Origin: an uncultured Acetatifactor sp.
GTDB lineage: Bacteria; Bacillota; Clostridia; Lachnospirales; Lachnospiraceae
Reading direction: 5' to 3'
DNA length: 35,256 bases
Assembly: GCA_947624245.1 (NCBI GenBank)
Contig: CANQJL010000028.1
Location: 1 to 35,256 of the forward strand
In this document: piece by piece, positions 24,969 through 32,559 of the stretch
How the letters are laid out: each line of letters begins with the position of its first letter
How positions within the stretch are numbered: position 1 is the stretch's first letter
Program-made: the position numbers and the translations under genes
The notes under the pieces: generated by a model
Told to the model about the DNA's origin: nothing
The model's database searches: none
The model's input: only the letters and a program-made list of their open reading frames with translations

Positions 24969-26489
24969 ATGAGAGAAAAGTATGAATCATTGGCGCTTGC
25001 GCAGTTGAAGGAGTTGGCGAAGGTACGCGGACTCAAAGGTACGTCTACGATGAAAAAAGCAGAGCTTGTGGAGGCCATGCTGGCGGAGGACGAGCGGCTG
25101 AAAAAAATAGAGCAGGAGAATGCGGCAAAAAGCCAGACGCAGTCTCCGAGCCAGAGCGCGGCCAGACCCGTGCGTCAGTTCCATCAGCGTACAGAGAACG
25201 CAGTGCGCAGCGAGAGCGCTGACAGCGGTGCGCGGAGCGATGAAAATCAGAGGGCCGAGACATCTCGGCCGCAGGAGTTTCAGGCGGCGGGCGGGACGGC
25301 GTCCATGGCCCGCGTCCGGTCGAACGAGGTGTATGACGAGAAGACTTACCCGAAGGAGCTTGACAGCGGCGAGGAAGCAGGGGGAATCCTGGAGGTCATG
25401 CCGGACGGCTACGGGTTTATCCGCTGTGAGAATTATCTCCCGGGCGAGAACGATGTCTACGTAGCGCCCAGCCAGATCCGCCGTTTCGGATTGAAGACAG
25501 GCGACATTTTGAGGGGCAACAAGCGCGTCAAGACACAGCAGGAAAAGTTCAGCGCGCTGCTGTTCATTCGCACCATTAACGGCTACACAACGGAGGAGTC
25601 GGCGAAGCGCACGGCGTTCGAGGATATGACGCCGATCTTCCCCAACGAGCGCATCAGGCTGGAGATTCCGGGCTGCAGCATCGCCATGCGGGCCATGGAT
25701 CTGGTGAGCCCCGTGGGTAAGGGACAGCGCGGAATGATCGTATCCCCGCCCAAAGCGGGCAAGACCACCCTCTTAAAGGAAGTGGCCAAGTCGATCCTGC
25801 GCACCTGCCCCAATATGCATATGCTGATCCTTCTTATCGACGAGCGTCCCGAGGAGGTGACCGATATCAAGGAAGCCATCAGCGGACATAACGTGGAGGT
25901 GATACACTCCACCTTCGACGAGCTCCCCGAGCACCACAAGAGGGTGTCGGAGATGGTCATTGAGCGGGCAAAACGCCTGGTGGAGCACAAAAAGGACGTG
26001 GTGATTCTTCTGGACAGCATCACACGTCTTGCCAGAGCGTACAATCTTGTGGTGCCGCCCAGCGGACGGACACTCTCCGGCGGACTTGATCCGGCGGCGC
26101 TCCATATGCCTAAGAGATTCTTCGGCGCGGCGCGAAATATGAGGGAGGGCGGCAGTCTGACGATTCTGGCTACCGCGCTGGTGGATACCGGAAGCAAGAT
26201 GGACGATGTGGTCTACGAGGAATTCAAGGGCACCGGCAACATGGAGATGATCCTTGACCGGAAGCTGTCCGAGAAGCGGATCTTCCCCGCCATCGATCTG
26301 GCCAAATCCGGCACCAGGAGAGAGGATCTTCTGCTGAACAGCGAGGAGCTGGAGGCCATCAACATCATGCGCAGGGCGCTCAACGGCCTGAAGCCGGACG
26401 AGGCCACGGACCGGATTCTGGATATGTTCGCACGCACGAGAAATAACAGCGAATTTGTGCAAATGGTAAAAAAGAATAAATTTATTTAA
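24969..26489 (+). CDS. rho: Transcription termination factor Rho
   Basis: Rho is a hexameric RNA-dependent ATPase that ends transcription. Its 506 residues are longer than the usual 420-440. The helical N-domain (1-42, [12 protein letters not shown]) is followed by a low-complexity insertion of about 85 residues (44-130, rich in Q, S, A, R, E). Next comes the cold-shock-like RNA-binding domain ([34 protein letters not shown]), then the ATPase core with Walker A PPKAGKTT (260-267), [23 protein letters not shown] (Walker B and Q-loop area) and the arginine-finger region. GGGAGG precedes the ATG. Insertions at this point are known in clostridial and actinobacterial Rho; in Clostridium botulinum the region behaves like a prion. 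It is first in the housekeeping run rho - rpmE - DUF1385 - prmC - prfA. Confidence 0.97.
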   Translation: MREKYESLALAQLKELAKVRGLKGTSTMKKAELVEAMLAEDERLKKIEQENAAKSQTQSPSQSAARPVRQFHQRTENAVRSESADSGARSDENQRAETSRPQEFQAAGGTASMARVRSNEVYDEKTYPKELDSGEEAGGILEVMPDGYGFIRCENYLPGENDVYVAPSQIRRFGLKTGDILRGNKRVKTQQEKFSALLFIRTINGYTTEESAKRTAFEDMTPIFPNERIRLEIPGCSIAMRAMDLVSPVGKGQRGMIVSPPKAGKTTLLKEVAKSILRTCPNMHMLILLIDERPEEVTDIKEAISGHNVEVIHSTFDELPEHHKRVSEMVIERAKRLVEHKKDVVILLDSITRLARAYNLVVPPSGRTLSGGLDPAALHMPKRFFGAARNMREGGSLTILATALVDTGSKMDDVVYEEFKGTGNMEMILDRKLSEKRIFPAIDLAKSGTRREDLLLNSEELEAINIMRRALNGLKPDEATDRILDMFARTRNNSEFVQMVKKNKFI

Positions 26490-26497
26490 AATAGGTC

Positions 26498-26526
26498 TTG
26501 CATGCATACAAACCGTGTGTTACAAT
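26498..26526 (+). promoter_or_regulatory. Promoter of rpmE
   Basis: TTGCAT (26498-26503), 17 bases, TACAAT (26521-26526), 80 bases before rpmE. The leader contains a bulged stem (CCGCTG near 26532 with CAGTGCGG near 26553), a possible site for control by the ribosomal protein. Confidence 0.6.
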
Positions 26527-26605
26527 AATACCGCTGTTTGTGGTTCCATAAGCAGTGCGGATGAGAACAAAAAATTACATGCGATCATATAGAGAGGTGA
26601 GAGAG

Positions 26606-26806
26606 ATGAAAGAAGGAATCCATCCCCAGTACTATCAGGCGACCGTGACCTGTAACTGCGGCAACACTTTTGTGACCGGTTCCACAAAACCGGAGATTCA
26701 CGTGGAGGTCTGCTCCAAGTGCCATTCATTCTACACCGGCCAGCAGAAGACAGCGAGAGCCGATGGACGTATTGAGAAGTTCAACAAGAAATACGGCGTC
26801 AAATAA
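26606..26806 (+). CDS. rpmE: Ribosomal protein bL31
   Basis: The 66-residue protein L31 of the large subunit, at the central protuberance. It is the zinc-binding type: CNC in VTCNCGNTF and CSKC in [10 protein letters not shown] make the four-Cys site. The family start [10 protein letters not shown] and end FNKKYGVK are intact. The ATG follows GAGAGGTGAGAGAG. It has its own promoter and a terminator-like hairpin directly after it. Confidence 0.97.
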   Translation: MKEGIHPQYYQATVTCNCGNTFVTGSTKPEIHVEVCSKCHSFYTGQQKTARADGRIEKFNKKYGVK

Positions 26807-26815
26807 CAAACGCGG

Positions 26816-26850
26816 AAAAAGGGTGAGGTGCTTGTATCTCACCCTTTTGT
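26816..26850 (+). terminator. Hairpin terminator or attenuator after rpmE
   Basis: AAAAGGGTGAG (26817-26827) pairs with CTCACCCTTTT (26838-26848). The T-run is four bases, so it may be leaky. Only 22 bases separate it from the next start, with no room for a normal promoter, so DUF1385 - prmC - prfA probably depend on readthrough. Confidence 0.75.
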
Positions 26851-26872
26851 ATTCTTTTAAGAGGAGCTTGCT

Positions 26873-27970
26873 ATGGCTAAGAAAAAGCGCAGTCGCTATT
26901 CCGGCATAGGCGGTCAGGCAGTGCTGGAAGGCGTGATGATGAAAAATCAGGAAAAATATGCCGTTGCGGTGAGAAAGCCCAACGGGGAGATTCGGGTGGA
27001 ACTGGAGAACAGTCAGGGTGTTCTGCACGGCAGTAAAATAAAGGAGATTCCGTTTATCAGAGGAATCTTTCAATTCATCGATTCGCTGGTGCTGGGTATG
27101 AAGGCGCTGAATCAGTCGGCAGCTTTCTATGATGAGGACGAGGAGGACGGCGGCGCGCAGGAGAAGGGCAGCGACAAGATGATGACCGTTGTCGTCACCG
27201 TGATTTCTGTGGCGGTAGCTTTGGGAATCTTTGTGGTGCTCCCGTACTTTCTGGCCTCTCTTCTCAAAGGGTTTGTGCGAAATGCCTCGCTGCTGGCGAT
27301 CATCGAGGGCGTATTCCGGATCGCGATCTTCCTTTTGTATGTGTGGGGGATCAGCTTTATGAGCGATATCAAGCGGCTGTACCGCTATCACGGAGCGGAG
27401 CACAAATGCATCAACTGCATTGAGAAGGGCAGACCGCTGACCGTGCACAATGTGATGCGCAGCTCAAGGCTTCACAAGCGGTGCGGCACGAGCTTTATCT
27501 TCTTCGTGCTGTTCGTGAGCATTGTCCTGTTCTTCTTTATCAGGGTAGACAACGTGTTTGAGAAGGTGGCATTGCGCATACTGCTGATGCCGGTGGTGGC
27601 GGGGATATCCTATGAGATCATTCGTCTGGCAGGGCGCAGCGACAATATATTTGTGCGCATCATTTCCGCCCCCGGTATGTGGGTTCAGCGCATGACCACA
27701 AAGGAACCCGACCGCAGCATGATAGAGGTGGCGATCGCGGCGGTGGAGGCCGTGTTCGACTGGAAGAAATATTTGTATGACACCTTCGGTTACGAGGTGG
27801 ACGACAGCTGGCTTGCGGACGAACCGGCAGAGGAACCGGAGGACGAACCCGCGGAGGAATCGGCGGACAAATCTAAGGCAGAATCCGTGGCGGAATCCGT
27901 GGACGGATTCGAGGACGAGCCTGCGGAGGAGCCCGTAAGCGAATCTGCGGAGGAAGAGACCGAGTCATGA
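26873..27970 (+). CDS. DUF1385 membrane protein (YqhQ-like) with acidic C-terminal tail
   Basis: This 365-residue inner-membrane protein belongs to a family widespread in Bacillota beside prmC and prfA. Its conserved segments are GIGGQAVLEGVMMK (10-25), FIRGIFQF, LYRYHGAEHK and RCGTSF. Hydrophobic helices lie at about 105-130, 138-162, 203-225 and 230-250. Function is unknown. The last 45 residues are a low-complexity acidic run of DEPAEEP/ESV units that the family core does not need. Its stop overlaps the prmC start by four bases (ATGA), so the two are coupled. GAGGAG precedes the ATG. Confidence 0.92.
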   Translation: MAKKKRSRYSGIGGQAVLEGVMMKNQEKYAVAVRKPNGEIRVELENSQGVLHGSKIKEIPFIRGIFQFIDSLVLGMKALNQSAAFYDEDEEDGGAQEKGSDKMMTVVVTVISVAVALGIFVVLPYFLASLLKGFVRNASLLAIIEGVFRIAIFLLYVWGISFMSDIKRLYRYHGAEHKCINCIEKGRPLTVHNVMRSSRLHKRCGTSFIFFVLFVSIVLFFFIRVDNVFEKVALRILLMPVVAGISYEIIRLAGRSDNIFVRIISAPGMWVQRMTTKEPDRSMIEVAIAAVEAVFDWKKYLYDTFGYEVDDSWLADEPAEEPEDEPAEESADKSKAESVAESVDGFEDEPAEEPVSESAEEETES

Positions 27971-28842
27971 CCTACGCCGAGATTTATCAGGCCGGGCGGG
28001 AAATGCTGGAGAAGGCCGGCATAGAGGAGGCCGCACAGGATGCGAGGCTGCTTCTTGAGTATGTGTGCGGCACGGACCGGGCGTATCTGCTGGCCCACGG
28101 GGACGTTCCCGTGGACAGGGAAAAGGAGGCGGCCTATCTGGAGATCATAGGCAGGCGCGCACAGCGTATTCCCCTGCAGCAGCTCACGGGAGTACAGTAT
28201 TTTATGGGGCTGGAATTCGGTGTGAACGAGCATGTCCTGATACCGAGGCAGGATACGGAGATCCTTGCGGAGGAGGTATTGAAATATCTTCACGACGGAA
28301 TGAGAGTGCTGGAGCTGTGTACGGGGTCAGGCTGTATTCTTATCAGTCTGCTGCGATATACGAACGGCTGTCAGGGTCTTGGGACGGATATCTCGCCCGA
28401 GGCGCTGAAGGTCGCGGAGGAAAATGCGGCGAGGCTGCTTTCCGTAAGCGGCGGTCCGAGTGAGGCGGCCGGTCAGGCGTCCCTGAGATTTCAGGAGAGC
28501 GATCTGTTTGAGAACGTGGACGGGATATTTGATGTGATCGTGTCGAATCCGCCGTATATTCCCAGCGCCGTCATAGAGACGCTGATGCCCGAGGTGCGCG
28601 ATCATGAGCCGGCCATCGCATTGGACGGCGGCGAGGACGGACTTTTCTTCTACAGGAAGATCACGGGGGAATGCCGGAAGTATCTGGCAGGAGGCGGAAT
28701 GCTGTTCTTTGAGATCGGCTGCGATCAGGGGGAGAGCGTCAGGAGCCTGATGGAACAGGCGGGCTTTCTCGAGGTACAGGTAGTAAAGGATTATGCGGGA
28801 CTGGATCGGGTGGTATTCGGAACGCTCGGCTTCGGTCTGTGA
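27967..28842 (+). CDS. prmC: Release factor glutamine methyltransferase PrmC
   Basis: It methylates the Gln of the GGQ motif in release factors RF1 and RF2 using S-adenosylmethionine. It has 291 residues: the N-terminal helical substrate domain (1-85, with YLLAHGD), VLIPRQDTE, the SAM-binding strand VLELCTGSGCI, GTDISPEAL, and the catalytic NPPYIP at 194-199. The C-terminus FLEVQVVKDYAGLDRVV is typical. Its substrate gene prfA follows after 49 bases. Confidence 0.96.
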   Translation: MTYAEIYQAGREMLEKAGIEEAAQDARLLLEYVCGTDRAYLLAHGDVPVDREKEAAYLEIIGRRAQRIPLQQLTGVQYFMGLEFGVNEHVLIPRQDTEILAEEVLKYLHDGMRVLELCTGSGCILISLLRYTNGCQGLGTDISPEALKVAEENAARLLSVSGGPSEAAGQASLRFQESDLFENVDGIFDVIVSNPPYIPSAVIETLMPEVRDHEPAIALDGGEDGLFFYRKITGECRKYLAGGGMLFFEIGCDQGESVRSLMEQAGFLEVQVVKDYAGLDRVVFGTLGFGL

Positions 28843-28891
28843 CGGAGCCGCTTCTTGCACGGAAATGCGAGGCGGCGGAATGTGAGGAAAT

Positions 28892-29971
28892 ATGTTTGAC
28901 AGATTAGATGATCTGCTGATCCGGTTTGAGGAGATCATGGGAGAGCTCAACGAGCCCACGGTGGCAAACGATCAGGAGCGTTTCCGCAGGCTGATGAAAG
29001 AGCAGAGCGATCTGACTCCCGTTGTGGAGACATACAGGGAATATAAGAAGTGCAGACAGGACGTGGAGGACTCTCTGGCAATGCTGGAGGAGGAGAGCGA
29101 CGCGGAGATGCGCGAGATGCTCAAGGAGACCCTGAGCGAGAGCAAGGAGCGGGTGGAGGAGCTGGAACAGCAGCTCAAGATACTGCTTCTCCCCAAGGAT
29201 CCCAACGACGAGAAGAATGTGATCGTGGAGATACGGGCCGGAGCAGGGGGAGACGAGGCCGCGCTGTTCGCGGCTGAAATCTACCGCATGTACGTGCATT
29301 ACGCGGAGGGGCAGCGTTGGAAGGTGGAGCTGCTGAATGCCGATGAGATTGGGATCGGCGGCATGAAGGAAGTGCAGTTCGTAATCTCCGGTCAGGGCGC
29401 TTACTCCAAGATGAAGTATGAGAGCGGTGTGCATCGCGTGCAGAGAGTGCCGGAGACGGAGAGCGGAGGGCGCATTCACACATCTACCGTCAGCGTGGCC
29501 GTAATGCCGGAGGTAGATGAGGATATTGACATTGTCATTGATGAGAAGGATATCAGGATCGATGTGATGCGCGCGTCCGGAAACGGCGGGCAGTGTGTCA
29601 ACACAACGGATTCGGCGGTGCGTCTGACACATTATCCCACGGGCATCGTCATTTACAGTCAGACGGAGAAATCCCAGATCCAGAACAAGGCAAAGGCTTT
29701 TGCGCTTCTTAAGTCAAAGCTGTATGACTTGGAGCAGCAGCAGCGTCACGACGCGGAGGCACAGATGCGCCGCAGCCAGATCGGAACCGGCGACCGCTCC
29801 GAGAAGATACGCACATACAATTTTCCGCAGGGCCGTGTCACCGATCACCGCATCGGGCTGACGCTCTACAAGCTGGACAAGGTCATGAACGGAGACATTC
29901 AGGAGCTGATAGACGCATGTATTGCGGCGGACCAGGCGGCAAAGCTTGTACGCCTCAATGAGAACGGGTAA
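28892..29971 (+). CDS. prfA: Peptide chain release factor 1
   Basis: RF1 reads UAA and UAG in the ribosomal A site and triggers release of the finished protein. It has 359 residues, full length. The catalytic GGQ is at 232-234 in [19 protein letters not shown]. The codon-recognition region includes [18 protein letters not shown]. The C-terminus has [21 protein letters not shown]. The N-terminal coiled region is complete. It is followed after 15 bases by the hemerythrin gene, so the run probably continues. Confidence 0.97.
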   Translation: MFDRLDDLLIRFEEIMGELNEPTVANDQERFRRLMKEQSDLTPVVETYREYKKCRQDVEDSLAMLEEESDAEMREMLKETLSESKERVEELEQQLKILLLPKDPNDEKNVIVEIRAGAGGDEAALFAAEIYRMYVHYAEGQRWKVELLNADEIGIGGMKEVQFVISGQGAYSKMKYESGVHRVQRVPETESGGRIHTSTVSVAVMPEVDEDIDIVIDEKDIRIDVMRASGNGGQCVNTTDSAVRLTHYPTGIVIYSQTEKSQIQNKAKAFALLKSKLYDLEQQQRHDAEAQMRRSQIGTGDRSEKIRTYNFPQGRVTDHRIGLTLYKLDKVMNGDIQELIDACIAADQAAKLVRLNENG

Positions 29972-29986
29972 GGGAGAGGCAGGTTC

Positions 29987-30874
29987 ATGAGCGAAATTCA
30001 CTTGTGGAGGGAAGAATATAAGATCGGCAATCGGGAAGTGGACGACCAGCACAGGGAGCTGTTTCGCAAGATAGAGAGCCTGCTCGTGATCGCCGCCACA
30101 GCGGACGCGGAAAAGAACCGTCAGGAGTGTCTTGAGATTATAGACTTTCTGGTGTCCTATACGGTACATCACTTTGAGACGGAGGAAGCCCTGCAGAGGG
30201 CGCTGAATTACGTCAGCTACGAGGAGCATGTGAGGATCCATGAGCAGTTCAAAAATACGATCCTCACCTACAAGGAGCGTGTGGAGAACGATTTCTCCAA
30301 AGAGACGCTGAAGAAATTTGTGGGGACGCTGCTCACATGGCTGGCGATACATATCAGGGACTGCGACAGGAAGATCGTGCAAAACGAGCCCATCGGTAGC
30401 GGAGCCGGTTTTGAGGGCGTCGAAGATCTGATCCGCCGTGTGGCCCTGCATCTCTTGGAGGACACCTACTGCGTCGGCGTGAAGGAGGTCAGGACCTGTG
30501 TGTACAAGGGGTACATAGAGGGAGACGTGATCGTGCGCACCATTTTCGGCGGAGATCGAAGCTATGTATTTCTGTACGGTTTTTCCAAAGAGATGGCAGG
30601 GGCGCTTTACAGCAGGATCAGCGGAATGGAGATTCGGGATACGGCGAGACTGGACGAGATAGAGCGGTCTGCTTTGATCGAGACGGGTGATATCTTCTCT
30701 TCCCGTGTGCTGTCCAACATGGCGGGAAACGAGCATACGCAGTTTGAGTGGAAGGGCGATATTTTCATGAACGAGTATTCCGATTCCTGCATTGACATCA
30801 ATAACAGCGTGCTGCTGGAGTTTACTACCGAATGCGGGAAATTGGAGATCATGTATTGTGTGGCGGGGGATTAA
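29987..30874 (+). CDS. Bacteriohemerythrin fused to a CheX-like domain
   Basis: Residues 1-130 are a hemerythrin four-helix bundle with every iron ligand visible: His22 in VDDQHRELF, His62 and Glu66 in HHFETEE, His81 and His85 in HVRIHEQF, His122 and Asp127 in IHIRDCD. Such domains bind O2 (or NO) at a di-iron centre. Residues about 145-295 read as a CheX-like domain: a long helix with SALIETGDIFSSRVLSNMAG and strands such as GDVIVRTIFGGDRSYVFLYG. CheX proteins dephosphorylate CheY; the usual ExxN motif appears here as ETGD, so activity is uncertain. The start follows GGGAGAGG. This is a cytosolic oxygen-linked signalling candidate, perhaps for aerotaxis. Confidence 0.85.
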   Translation: MSEIHLWREEYKIGNREVDDQHRELFRKIESLLVIAATADAEKNRQECLEIIDFLVSYTVHHFETEEALQRALNYVSYEEHVRIHEQFKNTILTYKERVENDFSKETLKKFVGTLLTWLAIHIRDCDRKIVQNEPIGSGAGFEGVEDLIRRVALHLLEDTYCVGVKEVRTCVYKGYIEGDVIVRTIFGGDRSYVFLYGFSKEMAGALYSRISGMEIRDTARLDEIERSALIETGDIFSSRVLSNMAGNEHTQFEWKGDIFMNEYSDSCIDINNSVLLEFTTECGKLEIMYCVAGD

Positions 30875-30979
30875 CTTTTCCGGTATACTGTCCGATATAA
30901 GTAGTAAGAGCGGGTCTGCGGGCCTGTTTACAAGTAAAGGGATTTACAGAAAAATCAAAATGCTACGGAGGGCAGAATA

Positions 30980-31687
30980 ATGGAAAAGATTGGAAATTAC
31001 GGGATTTATCGGAACAATTATTACGACAGGGCGCAGGCTCAGAAGGCAGGCGCGTCTGCTGCGGCCCAGACAAAGGAGGCCGAAAAGGCCGGACAGAGCA
31101 AGAAGACGGAGCTCAGCAGCGACGCCAAGAATCTGTTGAAGGAGCTGAAAAAGAAATATGGAAATATGGACTTCATCGTCGCAGACTATGAGTCCGATGA
31201 GGAGGCGGCGTCCTATCTCTCCAGAGGAACGGCTCAGTACAGCGTACTGTTCACACCGGAAGAGCTGGAGAAGATGGCAGCCGACGAGAGCGTAAAGAAT
31301 CAGAATCTCAAGGTGCTTGACGACGCCGTGTCGAAGCTGGACGAGATGAAGACGCAGCTCGGCGAGAAGGGCGAGGAGGTGTCCAGACTTGGCATCGCCA
31401 TCAGCGATGACGGAGAGGTCTCCTATTTTGCGGAGCTGGAGAAGGTGAACGAGAAGCAGCGCGAGCGCATTGAGGAGAGACGCGAGAGCAACAGAGAGCA
31501 GAAGCGCGATGCGGTAAAGGAAGAGGCGGAGAAAAATTTCAGGGAAAAGATAGAGGGTCCCGTGAAGCGTACCACCGTCTATGCATCATCGGTCGAGGAA
31601 TTGGCCGAGAAGATCGGTCAGGTGGATTGGAGTACCGTTGCGGAGGAGGATATTCCCGTTGGCCGTCACTTTAATTTCTTTGCGTGA
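30980..31687 (+). CDS. DUF6033-like coiled protein
   Basis: The 235-residue soluble, strongly charged protein begins MEKIGNYGIYRNNYYDRAQA. It contains a Lys-rich linker, a central domain (LLKELKKKYGNMDFIVADYE, LFTPEELEKMAADE) and a long charged helix (about 155-200, ERIEERRESNREQKRD). It matches my recollection of the Lachnospiraceae family DUF6033, function unknown. The N-terminal style (short Asn/Tyr-rich start, then SSDAKNLLKEL) recalls proteins of flagellar or secretion operons, but none is adjacent. GGAGGG precedes the ATG and a terminator follows. Confidence 0.75.
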   Translation: MEKIGNYGIYRNNYYDRAQAQKAGASAAAQTKEAEKAGQSKKTELSSDAKNLLKELKKKYGNMDFIVADYESDEEAASYLSRGTAQYSVLFTPEELEKMAADESVKNQNLKVLDDAVSKLDEMKTQLGEKGEEVSRLGIAISDDGEVSYFAELEKVNEKQRERIEERRESNREQKRDAVKEEAEKNFREKIEGPVKRTTVYASSVEELAEKIGQVDWSTVAEEDIPVGRHFNFFA

Positions 31688-31716
31688 CGGAAAAATAAAT
31701 TAATTGAAAGAAACAG

Positions 31717-31762
31717 TCCGCCGGCGCATGATTCCGTCAGAAGAGTGCGTCGGCGGATTTTT
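31717..31762 (+). terminator. Rho-independent terminator of the DUF6033-like gene
   Basis: TCCGCCGGCGCA (31717-31728) pairs with TGCGTCGGCGGA (31746-31757), one G-T pair, then TTTTT. Confidence 0.88.
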
Positions 31763-31904
31763 GCGTTTTGACGGCAGCATTTTGCACAAGGGAAAATCCG
31801 TATGCTATGCGCAGTTTTCACAAAAATCAGGCCGAAAACCAAAATTGACTGACATTTTCCTGATTAATTTGTTAAAATAAGGTTATGATAATGTAAACGG
31901 TATT

Positions 31905-31925
31905 TGCTCCGGTGGGGCCGGAGCA
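31905..31925 (+). other. Leader hairpin before the CarD-family gene
   Basis: TGCTCCGG (31905-31912) and CCGGAGCA (31918-31925) form a perfect eight-pair stem with a TGGGG loop, 25 bases before the GTG start. The 31763-31904 stretch is AT-rich without a clear promoter. Confidence 0.4.
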
Positions 31926-31950
31926 GCGATTTTGGAAAGGATGGTTTCGC

Positions 31951-32451
31951 GTGTTTGAGATCGGTGAAATGATAGCCTGCGGGAACAAAGGAGTCTGTGT
32001 GGTGGAGGATATTGCCACCCTGAATATTTCCGGTGCGGATAAAGACAGGAAGTACTATATTTTAAAGCCGAAATATCAGGCGGGAAGCACAGTCTATGTG
32101 CCGGTGGATTCCTCAAAGGAGTCGATGAGAAGGGTATTGAACCGAGAGGAAGCCTGTGAGCTGATAAACGCCATACCGAAATTGTCGCCCATTGACATCG
32201 CGAACGAAAAGCTGTCGGAGCAGACCTACAGAGAGTGCATGAAGGCGAATGACTGCGAGGAGTGGGTCCGCCTGATCAAGACGATCTATCTGAGAAAGCA
32301 GAAGCGGATACAGTCAGGGCGGAAGGTGACTGCTGTGGACGCCAAATATTTTCACCTGGCCCAGGAGAGCCTCTACGGGGAGCTGGCCGTGGCCTTAGGC
32401 ATGGACCGGGAAGAGGTGGAAGCGTATATCTTTGGCGAAATTGAGGAATAG
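31951..32451 (+). CDS. CarD-family transcriptional regulator
   Basis: CarD/CdnL proteins bind the RNA polymerase beta subunit and tune initiation. The GTG at 31951 is chosen because the family begins here (VFEIGEMIACGNKGVCVVEDI) and GGAAAGG lies ten bases upstream; the frame is open a little further, but without a signal. The 166 residues consist of the N-terminal Tudor-like RNA-polymerase-interaction domain (1-60, KYYILKPKYQAGSTVYVPVD) and a helical C-terminal half (ANDCEEWVRLIKTIYLRKQ, SLYGELAVALGMDREEVEAYI) as in the family. It is monocistronic; the next promoter begins ten bases after its stop. Confidence 0.88.
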   Translation: MFEIGEMIACGNKGVCVVEDIATLNISGADKDRKYYILKPKYQAGSTVYVPVDSSKESMRRVLNREEACELINAIPKLSPIDIANEKLSEQTYRECMKANDCEEWVRLIKTIYLRKQKRIQSGRKVTAVDAKYFHLAQESLYGELAVALGMDREEVEAYIFGEIEE

Positions 32452-32461
32452 TAAATTATTA

Positions 32462-32489
32462 TTGACAACAAGTGAGATTGCGGTACACT
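32462..32489 (+). promoter_or_regulatory. Promoter of the large lipoprotein gene
   Basis: TTGACA (32462-32467), 16 bases, TACACT (32484-32489), about 70 bases before the ATG. The -35 box is a full consensus match. Confidence 0.6.
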
Positions 32490-32507
32490 GTTATTAATAT
32501 ACCGGAA

Positions 32508-32535
32508 GCTATGGGATCGCGGTATCGCCCATAGC
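32508..32535 (+). other. 5' UTR hairpin of the lipoprotein gene
   Basis: GCTATGGG (32508-32515) and CCCATAGC (32528-32535) pair perfectly around a 12-base loop, ending 13 bases before the AGAAAGGAG ribosome binding site. A role in mRNA stability or control is possible. Confidence 0.4.
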
Positions 32536-32559
32536 GGCAGGAGAAGAAAGGAGACTTTC

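Noticed and set aside
24781..24972. 63-codon frame before rho
   Set aside because: A GTG start without ribosome binding site, overlapping the rho promoter and start; best seen as leader.
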